The notes beneath the pieces are model-generated. The model ran no database searches and had not been told where the DNA came from. It saw nothing but the letters and a program-made list of their open reading frames with translations. A program made the position numbers and the translations under genes. Shown here piece after piece: positions 1-9,800 of a stretch of 64,000 nt of DNA (position 1 is its first letter; each line of letters starts with the position of its first letter). Origin of the DNA: Apoda limacodes (Eukaryota > Arthropoda > Insecta > Lepidoptera > Limacodidae); assembly GCA_946406115.1 (NCBI GenBank), contig OX291551.1, positions 3,596,001 through 3,660,000 of the forward strand. The letters are read 5' to 3'.

Positions 1-482
1 AAGCACACCCTAATCAAAATTTCTTAGCGGTGTGCGTGTGCATATGTTTTCTAATATGTCCCAATACTTGTACCGTAAAGTACCAAGTAAGTACCTATAT
101 CAGATGCGATTCGATTCTGGCACTCGTCGGCCGCTACCGCACGCTGCGCTCGGTTGGTGCCGTTAATTATAAAGTACCAACTTACTTTGGCGTTATTTAT
201 AAAATACAACCTTATAAGTTTATAAGATATTTAATTTTTTTTACAAGTAACTATAGTTAGCCGTCAAATTTTTATTTTCAATTTCTCTGATTGAGATGCT
301 CTACTATCGTTTTTATTTCACGCAAGAATATGCATCATAGTCAAAGTTTTTACTAATAAAACTAGTGAGTTTGTTCAAAAGCCCAAATCTCAGAAACTAC
401 CAGTTTTTGTTCTGCGCCAGGTACAACTTTTCGTGAGAAAGGTTTCTATTACGCTACAAACGTTAGTAGGAAGAGTGTCTAT

Positions 483-713
483 AAAGCTGGCGTAGCCAAA
501 TCATAAAGCCACGATGCGACTTAAGCCATATTGTTTCGCTATTTTTTTGCTCCATTGGTCTCCGAGATACCATGGTCCTGCTAGCTTAAGACTCAAGCTA
601 GTGTAGCCACTATCGTATCTCCACTCTCACTCCACTATCTATCTCCACTACCTTTGGCAAAAAATATGGCTCAAGTCGCATCGTGGCCTTATAATTTGGC
701 TACGCCAGCTTTG
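483..713. mobile_element. Palindromic MITE with about 58-bp terminal inverted repeats
   Basis: Bases 483-540 (starting AAAGCTGGCGTAGCCAAA) reappear as the reverse complement at about 656-713 (ending TTTGGCTACGCCAGCTTT) with only a few mismatches. A loop of roughly 115 bases separates the arms. A long-arm palindrome of about 230 bp with no coding capacity is typical of a non-autonomous DNA transposon. The flanks are CTATA on the left and TGTAG on the right, so a TA target duplication is possible but not certain. Confidence 0.75.
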
Positions 714-784
714 TAGGTACGTTAGTAGAGGAGCAGTAACCACAAATGCCAAATAATCCACAATTATGCCAACTTATAATATTA

Positions 785-950
785 TAAAATCCAGAGAGTT
801 TGTTTGAACGCGCAATCTCAGCAACTTCAGTCGAATTTAAGATATTATTTTTGTGTTAGATAGCGCATTTATTGACGAAGGTCATAAAGTATATAACTTC
901 ATACTATGTTTCTAAGGAGCGGATTAGTAAATTGAGGTCGTATTAATCGC
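785..950 (+). mobile_element. Helitron 5' fragment
   Basis: The segment carries GAGAGTTTGTTTGAACGCGC, then an 'ATCTCAG.AACT' block and 'GTGTTAGATAGC.CATTTAT'. The same order is seen in the more complete Helitron at 32677-33203. Only the 5' part is present. A still shorter piece with the same 'GAGTTTGTT..ATCTCAGAAACTAC' text lies at about 361-410. Confidence 0.55.
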
Positions 951-3695
951 TGTTAACAAATATAGTTTGCACTTTGTCATCGCTATTGTACACTTTTTCC
1001 ATTTTCTAACCTCTTTCTGCTTCAGAATCGTGACTGAGGTCATCGCTCCACGCCACTTTACGTCTTTTTGTACTTCCTTCCTCCATATTAATAAGAATTT
1101 AGTTAAATATTAGATTAATACTTAAAAACTTAAGTGTTTCCTTATAAATTATACTTCAACACAGCAAATAAACTAAATATCCGATAAAATATTGACTAAA
1201 CGCGTTGCCCGTGCAACGTGAAACAAATGAATACCTGTGTAAAACAATAATTTAAACTTCATAGAACACTTTTTTCATGCACTTGTGGTTTGTACAATCG
1301 AGTTTGAATCGAATTATTTCGTTGGACCCGCGGCTCGATTACGTTATGACAGCCAACAATTCTCGTCTGAAATCGATAGAAGTAAGATGTAGGTAGATTG
1401 CGCATTTGAAATTACGTATGACATTCATAGATTGTCGCGAAACCGCAATGTATATCTTATTTCTTTCAAAAAGGTTAGCAATCTTTTTACGGAATCGACC
1501 CGCATATGTTACCCATTGAAACTTGAAAGTACTTTTGTAAAAGTTTTTATTTAATTGCACCTGTCCTGTTGTCTGTAATCAAGACCCTTTTTCTGGTGTT
1601 TGACTGAGGTTAGTTAAAGTTTTGCAGACACGCGTAAATGCAATATAATGATATAGAGCTGGTCTGGTGATGGAACCGGACGGTGACCATAGGACCTCTG
1701 TTACGAATCGACGCTTCTTTTATAAAATATTTTCTTCTAATATTTGAATTTTATGAGTGTATTAGGTAGTTGACCCAGGCGATTTGGATCAATTCTACTT
1801 TGAGGTTACAAAAGTAGATCTTCTCTCAATGAAACATTGTGTTTATTAATTGAACTGTTATAAGCCTTTATTTTCAAATTTTGGGTTTAATCGGATCTTA
1901 CATTTATTAATAATACAAATAGTAAAGTCTTATAATAACATGTTTATGAACAGACTTAAAACGAAATACTTAACATCTTATTTACGAGATTAAACATCAT
2001 ATAAGTCAGTTTTTCGCTCATAACTCACTTGTGCAGTGTAGGGTTCTTTGTCATCTGTTCTATCAGCGCAGTATTCGTGGCACTGTTTTTCATGTGCACT
2101 GCACTACAATGAATCTTGTGTTGGTGGGTGTACGAATTTGTTTATCTGAAGGTATTCTTATATTTTAATGTATATCTGAACCATCTACAGTAATACAAAT
2201 TTCAGTATAAATAAGTTATAGACATTTTAAGTTCTAAACCAATTTGCACCAAAAGACATGATTTCATTCGCCCCAAATCAAAAGTCTTTGGAAAACATGT
2301 TTTGTTAGTATACCTGTCACAATATCTTCAAAAAAGAAATGAATTTTCAAAATGCGACTCCTACTACAATATTTTCCAAAAGAATACAATTCGCCCTGTG
2401 ATTCGATCCGATCGCCTTAGCCTACCCTAGGCAAATATAATTGTACGATGATTGTTCATATTTGACTGTCTGATTTTCTTATGACGTGAATTTGATGAAA
2501 CGTCTTTAAGCGTCATACTAAGGGGTATTATAAGTATAGGGGGGGATAAGGGGCTCAAGCATTATCTGGTCATACGGAATCCTAGATGCGCAAGTCCTAC
2601 TCGCCCTTACCTCTTTTTTAACATACTTTGCATTGTCTGAATGCAGAACTACCGGTAGTAGTTAAACTATATACCTAGTTTAGATCTCTGATCCAAAAAT
2701 CCTCTTAGAATATGCCAATAATGCTAATATTGTAAAAAAGATACGATCTCGGATTACTAAGGCATATCTCTATCGAGTTTAAATCAATCAAAAATAATTA
2801 CCTATGTGGAAAAAAGAAACAGTCATCATAAACAAAGAGAAAAAAAGGCCTACGTCATAAACGTCACCACACGTTGACGTTAGATGTTTGTGTTTACAAA
2901 AGATTGCTAACTTTGAGACGAAAATATTAATGTAAAAGGTGATAATTATATAACTAGTCACAAACACTAGAAGCTCTTGTAATTCGAACGTGTTACCAAT
3001 ATTAAGAACTTGGAACTGTAATTGAAAGGAACCTATTGAAATAATATGAAAAGCCTTATAAATTCTTTCGACGATGTACGATTCCTCTACTTTTCAAAAG
3101 TTTCGCTGAAGCAGCAGTAGGTTAGAGACATCGAAAGTATACCTAGCTTTTGTTATATTTCGTAGTAGCGATGTGAATAGCATAAGCTCCGTGGTTTAAG
3201 AAACTAAAGTGTGTGAAAAAAATAATTAGAAACGGTAAACAAAGTTCAATGCTAGAAGCCTAGGGCTACTTTAGATTTTTTTAAAACGCTGCAGTCGGTG
3301 TAAAGAACTTTACTCCGCTTGTGTATGGCTGTGATTTTTTGATTTACCTTACACACATTTGCTTACCATATTAAATTCGTGATAGCGTGGGATAAGTCCA
3401 CCTTTATAGCCTAAGTAGCGTGTAGGATTCATACCTTGGGACCGATATGCTCGTAGTAATCTCTCTTTATATAGCTATTATTTCGTGGAATAACAAAAAG
3501 TTTCACAAACAGTAAGTGGCTTACTCAATTTTACCTTTGAGCACAATACCGGTAACGGTACCAGCTTTATTATCTGTTTGCCGCAACAGTTGACCTTCGT
3601 AACAACTTTGACCGCCCTTGTGTCGTAATGGTATGAATTGATTTTATTTTGTACTCCAGCGCGGCAGGTAGTATGCGCCCTTGCCATGACGCCAC

Positions 3696-3857
3696 ATGGC
3701 TTGGGGCGCTTTCTCGTTCAGTAAGGAGGGTCGGCAACGGCTGGCCGGTGTTCTGCGTGCGCTGCTCATCGCGCAGCTCGTCGTCTCAATCTGCATGCTC
3801 ATCTTCTGCTATAACACCTCTCTTAAGGTCATGATACTGCTCAAGGATATACATAAG
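3696..3857 (+). CDS. Tetraspanin exon 1 (start codon, TM1)
   Basis: The ATG at 3696 opens MAWGAFSFSKEGRQRLAGVL, followed by a hydrophobic segment (about residues 17-40). The short basic N-terminus before TM1 resembles the peripherin start. An overlapping ATG at 3649 is in another frame and gives no tetraspanin-like sequence. The exon ends IHK with donor AAG|GTACCT, phase 0. A transposon begins only 17 nt after the exon. Confidence 0.8.
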
Positions 3858-6800
3858 GTACCTTCCAAGGATCACTTATACGTCTAGATACCGTGTCCCA
3901 AACAACAGCAAACGGAGCACTGCGAGCCATTTTCGTAGCCATGTGTGTGTAAATCAGCTAATACGACTATCATTTTTACATCTGTGTGCGTAATTTCGGT
4001 GTTACCAACCCTAAAGTGATTATCCCAAATTGGAGAAATTTTACCTTTATTCGGTACTAGCGGCCCGTCCCGGCTTTGCACAGGTGGACTTTTATTTTTT
4101 AAACATTTTGGGATAAACGTAGAGTAATTTTATCCCAGATTAATTATTTACGAACGGATGACAGGTGACAAAAGTAATGAAAATAATGAATCTGCATCCC
4201 AAAACGAACGCGCCCCGTTCGTTTAGCTTTGGTATCAAAAATATTAAAATTTTAGTCTCATCTGTGACAAACTGCGTTCGTTTACGATATTTTTGTTATT
4301 TTTGTCACTTTTGCCACCAAAAATTAAACTTTAGACCCATGTCTGGAGTTGGGGTTTTTGTGTTAATCTGTCAAACTGCCTATACATATTCATTGTTTAC
4401 GGTAGTGTTTGTGCGTTTTATCGTAGTGTGTGTACGTCAACCGTTCGTTTTGCAAATTTTGTAAACAAAAATTTTATGAGTGTCGTTTCAAAGCTACACG
4501 AACGGTAGGTGTCGGCGGGCAAAACTGGCGTTATCAAAAGTGTGAAAAGTATCATTCGTGGGAACTCTTACTCCCAGAACGAACGCGCCCTTAATGCACC
4601 CGTGTAGCCTGCTGTTTGCGCACTTTTGATCTGCCGCACCGGCCGACTAGATAGGTAGGACGCTTGCGCTACGCGGCGGAAGCGTGACGTGACGTGACAA
4701 TGAGACAGCCTTATTATTTTACACACCCAATTGCGCGTGGTCATTACTGGTCATATGCCGTCTTGCTAATGTAGTAGTAGTAGTAGGTAATTAAATTTAA
4801 AATTTTATGCAAAGAGTTCAAGGTGTGACGTTACCTTTCGTTGTGAAGACAAGAGATTTTTATTTAACTACTAATGTGTATTAAGATACGGTGATAAATT
4901 AATTTAGTTTCGTAGTCCATTAAATACATTAGACATACTACTTTTTCCATTGTGATTTACATCCAACGGTTATGTTTGTGTTAAAGTAAAATAAAAAAAA
5001 TGCATAAGTGATTACGTTCTATGAACACAATGTGTCACAGGGGTAATCATTACAGAAATACTTTATCAACCTTAAATAATGTACGTAGGTATGTGAAGTT
5101 AGGTAAAAAGAATATATTTTCGTTTTAATGTTCACCTTACTGAACTTGGGAATTTAAGGTTGGCATGACTTGGCAACACAGACAGAAAAATATTTGTTGC
5201 TACTCTGGCGAATAATTATTTTGAAAAATTCGTTCGTAACTCAAATATAACAAGCAGATAAGTGTACTAACTTGTGAAAAGTGATTTATTTTTTTATCAA
5301 ATGTTTTTTGCCAATAGTTTCTACACGATGTTATTGCACAAACTGCCATTTGTACAATTTTTGCGGGAGCACAGTTCGCGTCGACGCACAGATTACGTAT
5401 GACGTAGTGTTGACGGCAAGTACATGAAAAATCAGGTACTCGGATTGGCTCGTTGTGTGTGTAATCTTTGGTCCTACTATCCTACTCACTCAGACCACTA
5501 AGCATTTTAAGCTGTAATTTTTGCTCTATGTTTTTCCAACATTATGCGAATCAAAAAAAGGGCAATTAGGAAGAAACTTGAAGGCCTTGCTTCATGTGAC
5601 TTTGATTATCTCTCCGTGCTCAAAATAACTGAGTTACGTTACCTACCTACTGCTAAAGATATCGTTGTAACCATCTACGCAGATACTGAAGTAGAACATC
5701 GAAGTCACATTGGAATGAGCTCCTCAAGTTAATGGCCTACAGCTACGTGTCTGTCATATCACATGCAATTGTTTACTACGATTTATTTAACGCCAGTAAC
5801 AGTCATCAGTAGTGTTATGTATTTAAAAGATTGGAACTTGATCAATTTCTCGTCGTGGATAACGTTTATGTATTTTATAAATCTTGTAGCTATTTTCTGT
5901 TGATGGTTGTCAGACCTACTAGATATGTATACTGTTGACAAATAATAACTTTAGGATAATATTCAAAATATCTATAATTTTTGATTCCGATCTCTTGCAT
6001 CTACTCTTTAGTCTAGCCTAGGCCTTATTACTAAATATGACCCGCCCTACCTACTTAAAATGTGTTGCTCCACTTTATCCTATTATTTCAGTTGACAGTG
6101 CTGCTCCTCTCTGGCTTGATAATCTTTCAAGCTTACTGCATGAAGCTCCTCTACACAACTGGTCTTCGTCTAATGACCTGGCTTTTGCGCTGCCCACACT
6201 GGAACCGCGCCGCAATGCTCACCAGAGTCTGGCTGGTTACCGGAAGCCTGGTTTCTGTCAACGGTTTGCTGGTCTATGCTGCTTGCAATGGTACCCTTAA
6301 GGTATACCTTCTGTTTAGTTTGTCAAGGAACATTTATTATATTTGACATGAAGATCGCTGCTGTCGTCAGCCAATCTGTAATTATCTGTTATTTCTTGTA
6401 GGCGCTGATGCAGGAGTTATCTTTCTCGCTAAGGATCGGAATTTCTCAGTACCTGACAGAGCCGACTTGGAAACGTTTGTTGGATACTATGCAGGTATTT
6501 AACTTCTGTATATACGACAATTGACATATTTTCATTCGATTCATTGCCTTTCCTATAGTTTACCATGTGGTAGACAAGGACATATAAGACCTTTCTTTAT
6601 TAAAATATTTTTCCTATTCCCTTGTCCGAAGGTAGAGCTGAGCTGCTGCGGGGCTGAGAAACCAGGCGACTGGCACGAGATTCCCTGGATCAACATGGAT
6701 TTTCTTAATGAGGATTCTGATCTAGTGCTTTTGTAAGTTCTTATTTTAAGCTCTCTACATCTGACATTTAAAACTATGGCATACATTCTTATTTAGTTAA

Positions 6801-9800
6801 AACAATCGTAAATTAAGATATAGAAGTAAAATATTGCACATGTGTCAGGTATCATGTAGCAAACTAAATAATGGATTAAGTAATTTAGAAATTTTTTACT
6901 CACCGAAGAAGCAACGGGTTAGCGTAATTTTTTGCACAGAGATGATTTAGGGCCTGAAATAATTCCATTGATTATTTCATTTTCGTTAATGTATCTGGTT
7001 TACGGCATAGAGATAGCTGAAAGAACGAAGATGTTAATTCGATCAAGATATTGTCGGCACGGCAACAGATATTGTCTCAGGCGAAACCACAGGGTATTTA
7101 TCCTTGTTGCAACGGGGTGACTTGATTTTTGTCACGGGGATAGTTGGAGACACAGATAATAACATAGAATACTTTTTTACCGATTCATCGAAGTCTTTCA
7201 GAAGGAATCTTACGGCGAAAACTAAATTCCTAATATAATTACTAATATAATCAATGCGAAAGTTTGAGAGTGTGTATGTGAGGTAGGTAAGTATTTTTTT
7301 TATTTGATGTAATCATATGAACAAAAACACAATTATTTTATTTTATTATTTAAACGCCCGGTAAGACGAAGGTACGCAAACTCAGTGTGCAGAAGCAGCC
7401 CAAAAACCTTTGTCTGTGCTAGACCTGGACACTTCATTATATTGGAACAGTTTTTTTTATCTATCCACTCAAAAAAACACATACATAGATCATGGCAGTA
7501 TATACATAAATGTTTACCTAGTACATATCCTTATGTATGTTTGTAACATCTTCACGCCATAAGAACATTACCGATTTTGACTGAAATTTGGAATGGCGAT
7601 AGCCCTAAATTAACACATGGGCTAAATTTTATTTCAAGAATTCCTGCTTTGACAACTGTTACCGAATTTCCATAGCTACAGCTATATAGCTTGCTACAAC
7701 AACTATCTTGCTGGTATCACAAAAATTTAGCGCGGGCAAAACTTAGATTACCAAGATTTTTTCTCCAGAAACAGGGTTTTGGGTACATAATATTTCTAAG
7801 TGCAATAGATAGGTAGTGTTCTAGTGTCGGTTTTAGAGGAACTTCCTCCTACTTGTTGTTACTGACTGTCAGGTTGGCGGGAGCAGACGGGAAGGTACTA
7901 CCGCCAGTGTCCCCGTACTCTTGTTGCACACCGAGGGTCCTCGCCGCCTGCTACCACGACCCACTGCAGCAGGTATCTTTGCAGTTACTGTCTTGGTTTT
8001 AACCTGCTTTCGGACTAACGAGCTGCTTGCATCATATCCGTTTGTCAATAACCCATTCAAGCAAGCAGAAATGTCGCAGAATATTCCAGATACAGTGGTG
8101 ACCCCATCTGCGGCGAACACATAAGTTTGTAGATAGCCACGGCTAGTCGCAGGTTTATCCTCCTTCCTACCTTAGACTCAGCTGTTACAGAAATGCTTTC
8201 GCTCGTGAACACCTTAGGTTTTGGAATGAGCTATCAAGGTATTTTCTACTAGGTATGTGGTTCTTCAAGAAGGAAGTGATAGATTTTTAAAGGTTAGGCA
8301 ACGCGGAAGTACTACTGCACTTGGTGTTGCAACCGTCAATGGGGCTGCGGTAACTTACCATTAGGCAGCCCATAAGCTTGTTTGCGCCGTTGGTGGTATA
8401 AGAAAAGAAAGAGAAGTTGCTACCTAAAAAGTAGAGACCGGCATCTAGTTAGAGCTCATAGAGCGTTCAAGTGATCTGGTGTTACAGTCGGAATGGCGCG
8501 AGGTGTGGTCGGAAGGGTCCCCGCTGCTGTCGGCGTCGCTGCACACGCGAGGGTGCGTGGAGGCGGTCAGGGCGCCGCTCACGCGCGCGCTGCTGGCGCT
8601 TCAATGCTTCAACCTGCTTGTCATACTCTTTCAGGTTTCTCTCAATTTTATATCGGGTTAGCTTTCTTCTGTTGGTGATTTAGGAATAAAGTAAGGTGTT
8701 TAGGGGATTGTGGTGCTAGGTAATGGGTTGAGGTCGGCATTGTTTAAGTACCTGGAGGGTAAAAGACGACTTCATTTGAGCACTGACATCTTTTTTATTT
8801 TGATAAAAGATAAATGAGGCAAACGCACACTGGTTTAACATCGTTGTTCAACCTATTCATGTACAGTTGTCTCAAAGATTTTAAAGAGAATAAGTAGAAT
8901 TCATGTTGTCCTTATCAAGTGTTTCTTTTATGCCGATGATTTTTGATGGTAGTTATTGCATCGACAAATTAATTATGTGTAAGAAGTTAAAACATAAACC
9001 TAATTAGATGTAAAAAAACAAAAGTTACGGTATCTGAGTGAAAGAGAAAGAGTATATAGAATTTGTCTGAACCGTCAGATAAATTTAAGAGAAAGTAGTT
9101 GTCTGCAAGCACGTTTTATAGGAGGCAATTTATAGTTAGTTCCACAAATGGTATAGGACGTGAATGTTAGGTACGACACGAAGCATGGGTGTGGAATTAA
9201 TGCTGTGGAAATCGAGCATTGAGAAGTAGGCATTTTTTTTCTCTAGTGACTTCATATAGGGTTCAAGAGAAAGAAGTGATTAGATTCTTAAAGGTCGGCA
9301 ACGCACTGGTGTTGGAAGCGTCCATATTTAGGCTACCGTGATCGCTTAGCATCAGGTTGACCGTAAGCTTGTTTGCCACCTAGAAGTATAAAAAAAAAAA
9401 GGTATGTGAGTCATTACTCTTAATGACTTCAGTAGTTCACAATCGTTTTTATTAGTTTATATCCTCTCTTACCGCTTGGTAGAATTCAGTAGAGGATGTG
9501 GTTTATTTCACTTGATCAGTCCATCTTGTTAGCGATTGGTCTAGTCTTTTGCTTTCAATGTGCCATTGCCAATGTGCACAATGACCAGTGTTTCAAGATT
9601 GTTACCTCCTCTTGTAATTGAGTTAATCGAACGCTATGTGTGGTATGTTGTAGGCGCTGATAGTGTTGTATGTTGTAGGCGCTGATAGTGTTGTATGTTG
9701 TAGGCGCTGATAGTGTTGTATGTTGTAGGCGCTGATACTGTTGTATGTTGTAGGCGCTGATACTGTTGTATGTTGTATGCGCTGATAGTGTTGTATGTGG

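Larger units (their letters stand above)
1..3695. other. Intergenic region upstream of the tetraspanin gene
   Basis: No reading frame here looks like a gene: all are short, A+T-rich and match no family I know. The stretch holds a palindromic MITE (483-713) and two Helitron-like fragments (about 361-410 and 785-950), listed separately. The promoter and any 5' UTR exon of the + strand tetraspanin should lie at its right end, but I can point to no convincing TATA or initiator. The rest, 960-3695, shows nothing I can name. Confidence 0.6.
3858..6091 (+). other. Tetraspanin intron 1
   Basis: This 2.2-kb intron is mostly occupied by a TIR transposon copy (3875 to about 5460). The remaining 5461-6091 is A+T-rich and without a recognisable gene. 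If a small phase-0 exon for the first extracellular loop exists it should be here, but I could not identify one. Confidence 0.6.

Noticed and set aside
4165..4464. 99-codon + strand frame
   Set aside because: It lies wholly in the nested MITE; the corresponding frames in the sister copy (42083-42591) differ and are broken.
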